NCBI GenBank assembly: GCA_019359375.1
Contig: JAHHHL010000022.1
Coordinates: forward strand, 48,445-112,444
Direction: 5' to 3'
Source of the DNA: Lyngbya sp. HA4199-MV5
Lineage (GTDB): Bacteria > Cyanobacteriota > Cyanobacteriia > Leptolyngbyales > Leptolyngbyaceae
DNA length: 64,000 nucleotides
Part shown: positions 1 through 9,697 of the stretch, in pieces
Position numbering within the stretch: the stretch's first letter is position 1
How the letters are laid out: each line of letters begins with the position of its first letter
The notes under the pieces: model-generated
The model's input: only the letters and a program-made list of their open reading frames with translations
The model's database searches: none
Told to the model about the DNA's origin: nothing
Made by a program: the position numbers and the translations under genes

Positions 1-1
1 C

Positions 2-931
<930 letters not shown>

Positions 932-1041
932 TATACGAACCGCTGAAACGTAGAGCGCGCGGAGAACTTAAAACTCTGCGACCTCTGCGCCTCAGCGGTA
1001 GTTCCTCTGTTTCAGTTAAAAACTCTATCCTGTTGATCGCC

Positions 1042-1980
1042 ATGAGCCAAGCTGAATTAATCTCACAAGAGTTAGAAACCCCTATTCCATCACAAGTCGC
1101 GCAATCGTACACACCCGAACCGCACGATCGCGCTAACCCCAATGCCTGGGATGCGCTGTATGTGGATCAGGCGATTCCAGTAGACCCGATCGCCAAAGGT
1201 TACATGATTCGGGACTTGCGAAACTGGACACGCAGTTATTTATTAGTGCCGATCGCGTTCCTTGCAAATCTGCTGCTGGCGGTCATTATGACGGTGAAGC
1301 GATTATTACCGTTTCAATTCAGCAACTACACGCTAATGCATCGATCGGCAACCTGGTTTCTCAATACCTTTGTCTCGCCTGAAGCCTGCTACCTGATCGT
1401 GCGGCACCTTTGCCTGGGTTCCAACATTGTGAATTTCTTGATTGATAATGGACCTGATCCAACCATTGAAAAATCTCAACTTTATCCGCGCACCGTTGGC
1501 GATCTGGCAGAGAATGCGTTTCTGGAACACGATTTGATCCTGTACAACTTCGTGCTGGATTACAACAAGGCACAGCGCGAAACCCCTCACTGGATGCAGC
1601 AAGTGCAGGCGCGGGGATTGAATTTTGACAGCATTCAGTCAGTGCAAGTGGATATTGATTTCACCAAACGACGCTGGTTACGAGTGCTGGATCTGGAGTC
1701 GGCGATCGAACTCTTCAAGGTCTTCTATTCACTCTGTCTCACCAGCGACGAATTTGAACGGGCTGTGCTCTCGCTCGAATTTGACGAAAACTTTGGCTGC
1801 TACATCAGTGCGCTCACAGGCGACTACAACTGGAACCACGTCATCACCAATCGTCATCCACTCGCGCCCGAAAGTCCGTTTGCGGCGGCGCGTAATCTCT
1901 TACTCCACGGCATCATTTCAGAATACCTGCACCGTTATCTAGAATTGCGAAAGGAAATGGCAGCGGTTAGCGATCGCTAA
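1042..1980 (+). CDS. Conserved cyanobacterial membrane-associated protein
   Basis: A 312-residue protein. I chose the ATG at 1042 (MSQAELISQELETPIPSQ) because upstream in-frame sequence overlaps the preceding gene in another frame and does not look like protein. A hydrophobic helix lies at about residues 71-90 (LLVPIAFLANLLLAVIM). The rest is soluble and rich in acidic and aromatic residues, and resembles the DUF6999 type that often accompanies the haem-oxygenase-like gene. No catalytic motif is recognisable. The spacing of 110 bp from the upstream gene and shared direction suggest one transcription unit. The 3' end overlaps by 14 bp with the convergent LapA-domain gene. Confidence 0.75.
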   Translation: MSQAELISQELETPIPSQVAQSYTPEPHDRANPNAWDALYVDQAIPVDPIAKGYMIRDLRNWTRSYLLVPIAFLANLLLAVIMTVKRLLPFQFSNYTLMHRSATWFLNTFVSPEACYLIVRHLCLGSNIVNFLIDNGPDPTIEKSQLYPRTVGDLAENAFLEHDLILYNFVLDYNKAQRETPHWMQQVQARGLNFDSIQSVQVDIDFTKRRWLRVLDLESAIELFKVFYSLCLTSDEFERAVLSLEFDENFGCYISALTGDYNWNHVITNRHPLAPESPFAAARNLLLHGIISEYLHRYLELRKEMAAVSDR

Positions 1981-2356
1981 TTCCATCTGAGTCGATCGCC
2001 CTTACTTCAACCGTCTGTTTCACATTCTCCAACTGGTCATTCCGCTCTTTCAACGCCGCATTCTCTTGCTCCAGCGATGTGTTCAACCGCTCTAGCTCAC
2101 CGTTGCGTTGCTCCAGGCTTGTCAGTTGCTTGTTCGTCCGCATAGTACGAAGACCGCGTCGCGCACTGTTCCATAAACTGAGTAACCCGATCAGCGCTGC
2201 GCCGATGAGGGCAGACACCACGATGACAAGGGACAGTGAGATGTTGCCGCTTTCAAGGGTGAAGAACCTGACATTGACAGGCTGGGGATTTTGCACCCCA
2301 AAGAGAACCATGATGATGGAAAGCACTATCATCAGGATGAGTACGAGAATGCCCAT
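1967..2356 (-). CDS. LapA (DUF1049) domain membrane protein
   Basis: A 129-residue protein with two N-terminal transmembrane helices (residues about 2-21 and 40-62) separated by the short loop FGVQNPQPVNVRFFTLESG. The NxxPVxVxF type loop is the hallmark of the lipopolysaccharide-assembly A (LapA/DUF1049) domain. The second half is a coiled coil (residues 75-115, repeated LEQ/LER heptads) facing the cytoplasm. LapA in proteobacteria helps to control LPS assembly; its cyanobacterial role is not established. It converges on the upstream gene and overlaps its last codons. Confidence 0.8.
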   Translation of the reverse strand: MGILVLILMIVLSIIMVLFGVQNPQPVNVRFFTLESGNISLSLVIVVSALIGAALIGLLSLWNSARRGLRTMRTNKQLTSLEQRNGELERLNTSLEQENAALKERNDQLENVKQTVEVRAIDSDGISDR

Positions 2357-2448
2357 AGCAGCGTCTTGGTGAGGACAGAGGATAGGGTCGATCGTACCAC
2401 TCTGCGCTGGAGACGCTCATTCACTCAAACCCTGCACTTTCGTGTTAC

Positions 2449-2577
2449 CCCGCCCTTGAATAAATTCAGGGCTAATGGCTAAAACCCATTGAAATGGGTT
2501 GAAATGGTTGTCTGTTGGGTATCTTAGTCCGTTTCAACGGACTTCGTTCTGTTAGCCCGCAATTCATTGCAGGGCGG
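2449..2577. repeat. Dispersed palindromic intergenic repeat
   Basis: A composite palindrome. The outer arms CCGCCCTTGAAT and ATTGCAGGGCGG frame inner hairpins AACCCATTGAAATGGGTT and AGTCCGTTTCAACGGACT. This resembles a dispersed repeat class common in cyanobacterial spacers. It lies between the LapA gene and the decayed Uma2 gene. Confidence 0.65.
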
Positions 2578-2602
2578 TGCTGAGCGTGGTGAAAGCTTTC
2601 AA

Positions 2603-3216
2603 TCAAGCAAACAACTCTGCAACCGAAATGCTGAAGCCTTGCAAGACGGTTTGAGTGCTCACGGTTTCAGCTTCGGTGAAAATCAACGATCTGTCGGCTG
2701 TCATGATGATGACGATCGCATTCTCAGGAAACAGCAACCAGATTTCCTGACAGCCCGATCGCAAATACTCCCGCGCCTTGCTAAATAACGCTTCTGACGC
2801 GTCCTCTGGCGAAGCAACTTCTACAATTAGGGGAAACTTTGCGGCAAAATGGCTGGCATTCCATATTGCTCCGCCAGTTCCACCGTCATGTAGGCAACAT
2901 CGGGACGACGAATTTGCTCAACCGTCGCACAGGGAGGCGAAACCAGCACTTTCCCCTTCCGCTGATTTGCCTTTACAAACTTAAGCCATTCGCTACTCAG
3001 GTTTCCTTGAACCAAACCATGCTGAAGTGTCCTACCCGTTTTCTCAACCAGCACCCCGTCCACGTATTCCATCAGCGACGGTAGGACGGCATTAGTTTGC
3101 AGTAATTCAGCTACCGTTGCGCCTTGCGAGAAACCGGGTTTCTGGACGTAGCCTGAATGTTGAGACGGCATATTTTCGTGGAGAAACCCGGTTTCTGTGC
3201 CAGCCATAACCTGCAT
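2603..3216 (-). pseudogene. Frameshifted Uma2 (DUF820) family endonuclease-like gene
   Basis: The 5' part (3216 to about 2830) encodes a Uma2-like N-terminal half (ATVAELLQ, LMEYVDGVLVEK, then RRPDVAYM) and stops after QSFP. Reading resumes in another frame with PLIVEVASPEDASEALFSKA, EYLRSGCQEIWLLFPE and a normal C-terminus ending at 2603. Adding one C to the run at about 2830-2833 restores PLIVEV, so this is a one-base deletion in a homopolymer (real, or an assembly error). The N-terminus also carries about 25 extra residues from a palindromic repeat at 3128-3196. Uma2 proteins have a PD-(D/E)XK fold and are highly multiplied in cyanobacteria with unknown function. Intact and truncated relatives lie at 53079 and 45373. 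Confidence 0.8.
3128..3196. repeat. Paired AGAAACCGGGTTTCT palindromes inside the Uma2 relic
   Basis: Two 16-bp near-palindromes (GAGAAACCGGGTTTCT at 3128-3143 and GAGAAACCCGGTTTCT at 3181-3196) flank 37 bp. The pair sits in the 5' coding part of the Uma2 relic and is translated there as TETGFLHEN...QKPGFSQG. It looks like a small insertion element that kept the frame open. Confidence 0.65.
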
Positions 3217-3240
3217 CGCTGAACTCTGTGTACCTCTATT

Positions 3241-6200
3241 ATGGATGTGCAGTCAGTAGAACCAATGACAGTAGTGAGTAATCCCGTTTCAGCCCCAGGC
3301 GATCGACTTTCGGAAGCCATTACGCGCCTCCGTAGCCTCACCCAAACCAGCATTCAGTCAGGGTGGCGCTACTGCGATGCAGATTTGCCGATCGCCCACG
3401 CAACCCAGCCCGACACCTGGCATAACTGGGCGATCGCTCCCCTCAACGCGAAAGATCACATCGCCTGGACAAAAGGCGAACACGTCCGCTGGCTCGGTCA
3501 ACTCGTCACCGTGCCCCACGACTTAGCAGGCTACCCGCTAGAAGGACTGACCCTCCGACTAGCCCTGACCTGGTGGGCGATCGATGCCCAAATTTTTGTC
3601 AACGGTGCCCTAGTGCAAGCAGGCGATCTGTTTGACTGCGTGACCCGCATCTGCCTGAGCGAAACCGTCACACCTGGAGATCAGTTTGCGATCGCCCTTC
3701 GCCTGGTCAGCCCCGGACACGATGATGGTGCCCTCGTGCGATCGGTCTGCCACTATGAGAGTTCTGATGAGCACCCCGAACCCAGCTTCATTGCCGACGA
3801 ACTCGACATCCTCCGCCTCTACCTCCAAACCTTCGCCCCCGAAAAGCTAGATCTCCTTGCCCAAGCCGTTACCCAAATCGACTGGTCAACCCTCCCCTCT
3901 CCCTCTGCTTTCTCCTCTCTCTCCAACAAGCTGGCACAACTGCTAGGCAAGCTTAAGCCTGCCTCCTCCGCTTCCCTTGCTCCCTCCGCCCGCAAACCCT
4001 TCGACCAAATCCTCGCCAAATTACGCGATCGCCTCCTCCCCCTCTCCCCCCTCCTCAAACAGCGCCGCATTCGCCTCCTCGGACACGCTCACCTTGACAT
4101 GGCATGGCTCTGGACAGTTGCCGAAACCTGGAATGCTGCCGAACGCACCTTCGAGTCTGCCCTGAACCTGCAACAAGACTTTCCCGAACTCACCTTCTGC
4201 CATTCCACCCCGGCACTCTATGAGTGGATTGAGCAAAACCGTCCTGCGCTATTTGAGCGGATTCAACAGGCGATCGCAGACGGATGGTGGGAACCTGTGG
4301 GCGGACTGTGGATCGAGCCAGAACTCAACCTCATCAGCGGCGAGTCAATGGTGCGGCAAGTGCTGTACGGTCAGCGCTACTTTCAAGAGAAGTTCGGCAG
4401 CATCAACCGTATGGCGTGGCTACCCGATAGCTTTGGCTTCACCTGGCAGCTCCCGCAGATTCTCAAGCAGGGCGGCATCGATTACTTCGTCACCCAAAAA
4501 CTGCGCTGGAACGACACCACCCAATTTCCCTACGAAGTGTTTCAGTGGCAGGCACCCGATCGTACCAAGATCTTCAGCCTCATGTCCGCGCCGATCGGTG
4601 AAGGCATCGACCCCATCAAAATGGCAACCTACGCCTGCGAGTGGGAAACCAAAACAGGCATCCCTGATGTCCTCTGGCTCCCCGGAGTTGGCGATCATGG
4701 TGGTGGTCCCACCCGCGATATGCTCGAAATCGCCCGCCGCTGGCAGCGATCGCCCTTCTTCCCCCAGCTAGAATTCTCCACTGCCCTCGACTATCTGCAA
4801 GACCTCGAAGCACATTACACACCTGACGCAGCTTCAAGCATCCCCGCTGATGTCTCGAACATCGTGAACGCACCTCAGACCATCACGAACGAACCTCAAA
4901 GCATCACCGCTGAACCTCAAAGCATCGCCGCCGAACCTCTGAGTATCAGCCGTGAATCTCAAAGCGTCACCAGTGAGCCTCAGAACATCAACGTCGAACC
5001 TCAAAGCGTCACCAGTGAACCTCAGAGTATCAACGCCGAAGCTCAAAGCATCAACACCGAAGCTCAACCATTTACGAGTGAATCTCAAAGCATCAACGCT
5101 GAAGTGCAAAGCATCAACGCCAACTCTCAGAACTTAGAACTCAAAACTCAAAACTCAAGACTCTTCCCACCCCACACACCACACCACACCCCCCACTCCC
5201 TCCCCCTCTGGCACTCCGACCTCTACCTCGAATTCCATCGCGGTTGCTACACCACCCACGCTGATCAGAAGCAGTTCAACCGACGCTCGGAACAGTGGCT
5301 ATATCAAGCTGAACTGTGGGCATCACTGGCAACTATTAGCGCAGGCGTTGAGTATCCTAAAGCAGAGCTAGAAGATGCCTGGAAGAAAGTGCTGTTCAAT
5401 CAGTTTCACGACATTCTTCCTGGATCATCTATTACAGAAGTGTTTGATGACGCTAATAAGGCTTGGAGAGACGTTGAGCAAGTTGGACGCGATCGCATTG
5501 AGCAATCACTTAATGCGATCGCGTCTCAAATCTCTCTTCCGCCATCACCTCACCCAAATGCTAGAGCAATCGTGATCTTTAACCCCTGTAATTGGGAGCG
5601 ATCAGCGATGGTAAGTACAAATATCACCCAAAAGCCTACCAGTGCTAAAATGCTCACCGAATTTGAAGACCTTGAGGAAGGTCACTTTTATGATTGGCAA
5701 ATGTGTGACTTAGAGGGTCGAGTCGTTGAAGCACCATTCTGCATCTTCACAAAACAAATTGATAGTTACGGCTACGGTTGGGGACTCACGTTTCTTGCTG
5801 AAAATATCCCTGCACTTGGCTATCGCTCCTTTTGGGTCTATCCTCATCCAAAGCAGCGCATTGGGAAGCTTCCTGTAGAAGATCCTGTTTTGGAAAATGA
5901 ATTTCTGCGCGTTGTGGTCGATCAAACAACAGGTGAACTATCCAGCATTTTTGACAAAATCAACCAGCGCGAAGTTCTCAGCGCTCCAGGAAATCAGCTA
6001 CAGGCTTTTCGAGATGAAGAACAGTATTGGGATGCCTGGAATATTGATCCGAATTACGAAGAAAAGCCTCTGCCATCGGCTGAAACGCTGGAAGTATACT
6101 GCTGGAGAACCAGCGTCAGGCAGAACAACTCGCTAACAAACAGCGTTCATGTGAGTCGTAAATTTGGTCAATCCGCCTTTAACCAAAACTACATTCTTGA

Positions 6201-6963
6201 GAAAGACTCTCCTGTCTTCAAGATTCAAACTTTTGTCATGGATTGGCAAGAGCGCCATACTCTGGTCAAAGCTGCTTTTCCACTGAACTTAAATGCAGAC
6301 TACGCGACGTATGAAATTCCTTGTGGGGTGATTCAGCGCACCACGAAGCCAGAGACTGCGGCTGAAAAAGCGCAGTGGGAAATCCCCGCTATGCACTGGG
6401 CAGATCTCAGCGACGGCAACTATGGCGTGAGCCTACTCAACGACTGCAAATACGGCTACGACGCGAAACCCAACCAACTGCGCCTCACCTTACTGCGCGG
6501 CTCTGAATTCCCCGATCCAGATGCTGACAAAGGGCATCACATGTTTACCTATGCGCTGTATCCCCACGCAGGCGACTGGAAAGCTGCTCAAACCGTCAAG
6601 CATGGCTACGAACTCAATATGCCGCTCATGGCACAGGTCATTCCTACCAGCGAAGACGATCGCCCGAAAACCTTGCCTCCCACAGCCTCTCTTCTCGATC
6701 TGGGAGCCGACAATCTCGTGCTGATGGCATTCAAACAGTCCGAAGACTCGCCCGATGAGTGGATTCTGCGCTGCTACGAGTGTCATGGGGAAGCGGCACA
6801 GCTAAACGTCCAGAGCGATCTGGGTTTGGCGTTAGGAGAGCGGGTTGATGTGCTGGAGCGATCGACCCACTCAGAGCCATCCCAGGCAACAGATACGAAG
6901 ATACAGCCCTGGGAAATCGCCAGCTTCAAAGTCACGACTCATTCAGCCGATACCGACTGCTAA
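3241..6963 (+). CDS. Alpha-mannosidase, glycoside hydrolase family 38
   Basis: A 1240-residue protein. Residues about 280-292 (GHAHLDMAWLW) carry the GH38 zinc-binding His-x-Asp. WLPDSFGFTWQLPQIL near residue 396 carries the nucleophile Asp, and NQFHDILPGSSI near 719 the conserved middle-domain His-Asp. Beta-sandwich domains follow to the C-terminus. GH38 enzymes retain configuration and cleave alpha-linked mannose. No signal peptide is visible, so a cytoplasmic glycan-recycling role is likely. Start is ATG 3241 or, equally plausible, the Met nine residues later. Residues about 543-653 do not belong to the family: they are a 7-residue tandem repeat (EPQSIxx) followed by a low-complexity HTPHHTPHS stretch, inserted just before the LYLEFHRGCYTTHA motif. 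The frame is intact, so the enzyme may still fold with this loop. Confidence 0.9.
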   Translation: MDVQSVEPMTVVSNPVSAPGDRLSEAITRLRSLTQTSIQSGWRYCDADLPIAHATQPDTWHNWAIAPLNAKDHIAWTKGEHVRWLGQLVTVPHDLAGYPLEGLTLRLALTWWAIDAQIFVNGALVQAGDLFDCVTRICLSETVTPGDQFAIALRLVSPGHDDGALVRSVCHYESSDEHPEPSFIADELDILRLYLQTFAPEKLDLLAQAVTQIDWSTLPSPSAFSSLSNKLAQLLGKLKPASSASLAPSARKPFDQILAKLRDRLLPLSPLLKQRRIRLLGHAHLDMAWLWTVAETWNAAERTFESALNLQQDFPELTFCHSTPALYEWIEQNRPALFERIQQAIADGWWEPVGGLWIEPELNLISGESMVRQVLYGQRYFQEKFGSINRMAWLPDSFGFTWQLPQILKQGGIDYFVTQKLRWNDTTQFPYEVFQWQAPDRTKIFSLMSAPIGEGIDPIKMATYACEWETKTGIPDVLWLPGVGDHGGGPTRDMLEIARRWQRSPFFPQLEFSTALDYLQDLEAHYTPDAASSIPADVSNIVNAPQTITNEPQSITAEPQSIAAEPLSISRESQSVTSEPQNINVEPQSVTSEPQSINAEAQSINTEAQPFTSESQSINAEVQSINANSQNLELKTQNSRLFPPHTPHHTPHSLPLWHSDLYLEFHRGCYTTHADQKQFNRRSEQWLYQAELWASLATISAGVEYPKAELEDAWKKVLFNQFHDILPGSSITEVFDDANKAWRDVEQVGRDRIEQSLNAIASQISLPPSPHPNARAIVIFNPCNWERSAMVSTNITQKPTSAKMLTEFEDLEEGHFYDWQMCDLEGRVVEAPFCIFTKQIDSYGYGWGLTFLAENIPALGYRSFWVYPHPKQRIGKLPVEDPVLENEFLRVVVDQTTGELSSIFDKINQREVLSAPGNQLQAFRDEEQYWDAWNIDPNYEEKPLPSAETLEVYCWRTSVRQNNSLTNSVHVSRKFGQSAFNQNYILEKDSPVFKIQTFVMDWQERHTLVKAAFPLNLNADYATYEIPCGVIQRTTKPETAAEKAQWEIPAMHWADLSDGNYGVSLLNDCKYGYDAKPNQLRLTLLRGSEFPDPDADKGHHMFTYALYPHAGDWKAAQTVKHGYELNMPLMAQVIPTSEDDRPKTLPPTASLLDLGADNLVLMAFKQSEDSPDEWILRCYECHGEAAQLNVQSDLGLALGERVDVLERSTHSEPSQATDTKIQPWEIASFKVTTHSADTDC
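4869..5130 (+). repeat. 21-bp coding minisatellite in the mannosidase gene
   Basis: About 12 degenerate copies of a 21-bp unit, translated as EPQSITA, EPQSIAA, ESQSVTS, EPQNINV, EAQSINT and similar. The unit is three heptanucleotides long, so copy-number change keeps the reading frame. It is followed by a CCCACACACCACACC low-complexity run (about 5168-5210) of the kind seen elsewhere in spacers. Confidence 0.85.
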
Positions 6964-7002
6964 ATTAGACCTAAGATCCGCTCACTTAAAAGGAGAAGGG
7001 CT

Positions 7003-7230
7003 GTGATCACGATCGAAGCGATTGCGACAGTCACACCAGAGGGCAAAGTGACCATTCAACTGCCAGCAACTGTTCTACCGGGGAACCACAAGCTGGTGCT
7101 GGTCATTGACGAACAACCCGTCACCGCTGAGAAACGCCCACCGTTTGATTTTCCATTGATTCACGTTGACTCTTATCCTGCCGATCTATCGCTTCGACGT
7201 GAGGATATGTATGGTGATGATGGCAGGTAA
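7003..7230 (+). CDS. Small antitoxin-like protein preceding PIN toxin
   Basis: A 75-residue protein starting at GTG 7003, preceded by an AAAGGAGAAG ribosome-binding site. The N-terminus (ITIEAIATVTPEGKVTIQLPATV) is a short beta-rich segment like those of small cyanobacterial antitoxins that precede PIN toxins. The tail is charged (RREDMYGDDGR). Its stop codon overlaps the start of the PIN gene, typical of toxin-antitoxin translational coupling. I cannot assign a named antitoxin family. Confidence 0.6.
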   Translation: MITIEAIATVTPEGKVTIQLPATVLPGNHKLVLVIDEQPVTAEKRPPFDFPLIHVDSYPADLSLRREDMYGDDGR

Positions 7231-7672
7231 TCGCGTCTTCGTGGATACTAACATCCTTGTCTATGCCAGCATTCCTGAAACTCCGCTACACTCCGTTGCT
7301 CTAAATGCCATTCAAACCTTGGAGCAAAATGAAAAGGAACTGTGGGTTAGCCGACAGATTTTACGAGAGTATCTGGCAACCTTAACTCGCCCACAAGCCT
7401 TTGGAAGTCCGATTCCAATCGTCTTAGTTGTTGAAGAAGTGCGCCAGTTTGAGTCTCGTTTTCGGGTGGCGGAGGATAATGCTCAGGCAACAGCGAACTT
7501 ACTGGCGCTGATGCAGCAAATTTCGGTGGGCGGTAAGGAGGTACACGATGCCAACATTGTGGCGACGATGCAGGCATATGGCATTGACCAGTTGTTGACT
7601 CACAACACGATCGACTTTGCACGCTTTGCCACCCTAATTACCGCTCTGCCGCTGGTGAATGCTCAGGTGTAA
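7211..7672 (+). CDS. PIN-domain (VapC-like) toxin ribonuclease
   Basis: VFVDTNILVYAS at the N-terminus carries the first catalytic Asp of PIN domains, with a conserved Glu in LREYLATL, and VHDANIVATM plus LLTHNTIDFAR supply the later acidic residues. Candidate starts are ATGs at 7211, 7217 and 7220, all overlapping the end of the antitoxin gene. I give the first. PIN toxins cleave RNA (often tRNA or rRNA) when the antitoxin is lost. Length (about 150 aa) is normal and nothing looks broken. Confidence 0.8.
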   Translation: MVMMAGNRVFVDTNILVYASIPETPLHSVALNAIQTLEQNEKELWVSRQILREYLATLTRPQAFGSPIPIVLVVEEVRQFESRFRVAEDNAQATANLLALMQQISVGGKEVHDANIVATMQAYGIDQLLTHNTIDFARFATLITALPLVNAQV

Positions 7673-7744
7673 GTTACGTGCTCATACCCTGTGCGTTAGT
7701 GCGTTAGCGATCGCCAACAGCACCTTACGACCTAACTGCCACCT

Positions 7745-7767
7745 GTAGGGACATGTAACGTCCCTAC
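7745..7767. repeat. GTAGGGAC hairpin, possible terminator
   Basis: GTAGGGAC-ATGTAAC-GTCCCTAC followed by TTTT on the + strand. It is an 8-bp stem between the convergent PIN and psbN genes. The same arm occurs near 16998 and a relative near 19504. Confidence 0.5.
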
Positions 7768-7784
7768 TTTTAACATCCCGATCT

Positions 7785-7916
7785 CTAATCTTCGTGATCT
7801 TCAAACGGGTCATCCAACGCCTTCGACGGGGGACCAAACGCCGTGTAGATGGCGTATGCTGTCAGACCAACCAGCGTCGCGCAAATCGAAATATTAAGAG
7901 CTGTTGCGGGTTCCAT
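7785..7916 (-). CDS. psbN: PsbN, photosystem II assembly protein
   Basis: A 43-residue protein on the minus strand: starts [20 protein letters not shown], one transmembrane helix, then the invariant [20 protein letters not shown]-terminus of PsbN. PsbN is a thylakoid membrane protein needed for assembly and repair of photosystem II rather than a stable subunit. It is divergent from psbH, the standard arrangement in cyanobacteria and chloroplasts. Confidence 0.95.
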   Translation of the reverse strand: MEPATALNISICATLVGLTAYAIYTAFGPPSKALDDPFEDHED

Positions 7917-7995
7917 ATGCGAAAAAAATTATGAGTGCATTGCCATATAATGTTACAAACAATATACATGTTCTGTCGAGCTATATAGGTGACTC

Positions 7996-8199
7996 ATGGC
8001 ACAGCGGACTCGGTTAGGAGACGTTCTTAAACCCCTGAACTCTGAATACGGTAAGGTTGTACCCGGTTGGGGCACGACCACGTTGATGGGTGTTTTTATG
8101 CTGCTTTTTTTGGTATTCCTGCTGATCATCTTGCAGATTTACAACTCTTCGCTCTTGCTGAATGATGTCGATGTGAATTGGACAGGTCTGGGTGGCTAA
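7996..8199 (+). CDS. psbH: PsbH, photosystem II 10 kDa phosphoprotein subunit
   Basis: A 67-residue protein with the PsbH pattern: basic N-terminus ([20 protein letters not shown]), [18 protein letters not shown] entering a single membrane helix, and a lumenal tail ending DVNWTGLGG. PsbH is a core photosystem II subunit near the QB site. It is transcribed away from psbN across an 80-bp AT-rich shared promoter region, and is followed by a good intrinsic terminator. Confidence 0.97.
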   Translation: MAQRTRLGDVLKPLNSEYGKVVPGWGTTTLMGVFMLLFLVFLLIILQIYNSSLLLNDVDVNWTGLGG

Positions 8200-8237
8200 G
8201 CGCGCTCAATCGTAACAATCTGACCGATACTTTGGCT

Positions 8238-8260
8238 TCCCGGCTTGACCGGGATTTTTT
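8238..8260 (+). terminator. Intrinsic terminator after psbH
   Basis: TCCCGG-CTTGA-CCGGGA followed by TTTTTT, 38 bp after the psbH stop. Confidence 0.8.
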
Positions 8261-8268
8261 ATGGCGTT

Positions 8269-8399
8269 CTAAGGGCTGTCATCAATTACAACTACACATG
8301 CCTCTTAGAAAGGGTTCCAGCCCTTAGCCTGGTGTGTTGGGGCGGGCGCGACCATACTGATACCGCGAGATTTTGGAGCTAATTGATAACGCGCCCTAG
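8269..8399 (+). mobile_element. 131-bp CTAG-ended MITE-like element, copy A
   Basis: Begins CTAAGGGCTGTCATCAATTA and ends TAATTGATAACGCGCCCTAG in spirit (one terminus slightly decayed), giving inverted termini of about 20 bp. It contains the internal block GGTTCCAGCCCTTAGCCTGG. Five other copies in this window have the same length. No ORF. Confidence 0.8.
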
Positions 8400-8560
8400 A
8401 TTAAGTCGCACAAAGGACGGAGGGCGATAGACTAGACACGGTAGGCTACACATGATGGCGCGATTTGTATCAAGTCTAGTTATATAGGTCCAGCTTACAA
8501 GTCTACGCCTTGAGTCGAGTCTGCGTTCTTAGCCAGCAAGCATTTGCAGGAGGCGATACG

Positions 8561-8899
8561 GTGAATATTTTTGGAATTGGCTTGCCAGAGATGGCAGTCA
8601 TTATGGTTCTGGCTCTGCTCGTCTTTGGACCCAAGAAATTGCCCGAAATTGGTCGCAGTATGGGTAAAGCCATTCGTGGCTTCCAGGAAGCCTCCAAAGA
8701 ATTTGAGGCAGAGTTTAAGCGCGAAGCCGAACAGATCGAACAGGCGGTGAAAGCCCCGATGGAAGCTACGTTAGAAACACCCTCTCAGCCAGCATTGTCC
8801 CCTGCTTCTGAGCCAACGCCGATCGCCGAAGAGACCCCAGCCACAGACGAAAGCGTTGCCGAAGCCGAGAAGGTCGCCACACCCAGCGAAGTCAGCTAA
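8561..8899 (+). CDS. tatA: TatA/E-family twin-arginine translocase subunit
   Basis: GTG at 8561 preceded by GCAGGAGGCGATAC. The start MNIFGIGLPEMAVIMVLALL is a short N-terminal membrane helix, followed by the TatA hinge FGPKKLPEIGRSMGKAIRGF and an amphipathic helix, then an acidic Pro/Glu/Thr-rich tail to residue 112. TatA forms the pore of the Tat system that exports folded proteins across thylakoid and plasma membranes. The pth gene follows 34 bp later in the same direction. Confidence 0.92.
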   Translation: MNIFGIGLPEMAVIMVLALLVFGPKKLPEIGRSMGKAIRGFQEASKEFEAEFKREAEQIEQAVKAPMEATLETPSQPALSPASEPTPIAEETPATDESVAEAEKVATPSEVS

Positions 8900-8933
8900 T
8901 GTTGCTTGTACCGAATTTGCCTGGACAACGCCC

Positions 8934-9563
8934 ATGACAGCGGGGACGATCGCACAACCTGTTATCCCTCAACTGATTGTTGGGTTGGGCAATCCGGGCG
9001 CAAAGTACGATCGCACCCGGCACAATATTGGCTTTGAGGCGATCGATGCGTTAGCTAAAACCTGGCAGATCAGCCTAACAGAAAATCGGAAATTTCAGGG
9101 GTTTGTAGGCGAAGGGATAGCGGCAGGAAGCGTCAAAATTCGTCTGCTCAAGCCCACCACTTACATGAATAACTCTGGACAAGCCATTCGCGCTCTTACC
9201 GACTGGTATAAACTGCCGCCAGAATCGGTGCTGGTGATTTATGACGATATGGATCTCCCGGTGGGCAAGTTGCGGTTGCGACAGTCAGGCTCGGCAGGTG
9301 GACAGAATGGGATGAAATCGGCGATCGCCCACCTTGGCACCCAAGCCTTTCCTCGCCTACGCATTGGCATTGGCAGTGCTAAAGAAGAACAACAGGGGAA
9401 TGCCGTGGGTCACGTCTTGGGTCGGTTTTCGCCTACAGAAGCTGAGGTTATAGCAGAGGTGATGCACCTTGTTGTTGGCGCAGTGGAACTCAGTCTCAAG
9501 CAAGGCGTGGAGAAGGCAATGAGTTTGTACAATAACCGGACGATCGCACAGACATCCTCTTGA
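8934..9563 (+). CDS. pth: Peptidyl-tRNA hydrolase
   Basis: A 209-residue protein. I chose ATG 8934 because LIVGLGNPGAKYDRTRHNIGF then falls near the N-terminus as in the family. Catalytic His is in RHNIGF; KPTTYMNNSGQ and VIYDDMDLPVGKLRLR with SAGGQNGMKS are the substrate-binding motifs. The enzyme releases tRNA from peptidyl-tRNA that has dropped off ribosomes. Confidence 0.96.
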   Translation: MTAGTIAQPVIPQLIVGLGNPGAKYDRTRHNIGFEAIDALAKTWQISLTENRKFQGFVGEGIAAGSVKIRLLKPTTYMNNSGQAIRALTDWYKLPPESVLVIYDDMDLPVGKLRLRQSGSAGGQNGMKSAIAHLGTQAFPRLRIGIGSAKEEQQGNAVGHVLGRFSPTEAEVIAEVMHLVVGAVELSLKQGVEKAMSLYNNRTIAQTSS

Positions 9564-9697
9564 GTAGCGCCTGAGTAGCGTGGGATAACCATCTGAACGC
9601 CTGGTATGGTGAGGCTTCCGTAAAGCAGTGCCATCGCTGCCTGGGCAAAATACGCTAAGATTCCATGCAACCGTCCCTAGAAGTATGTCCCAGAAGT

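Noticed and set aside
4834..5109. Long open frame on the minus strand over the mannosidase repeats
   Set aside because: It is only the antisense of the 21-bp tandem repeat; the repeat unit keeps other frames open too.
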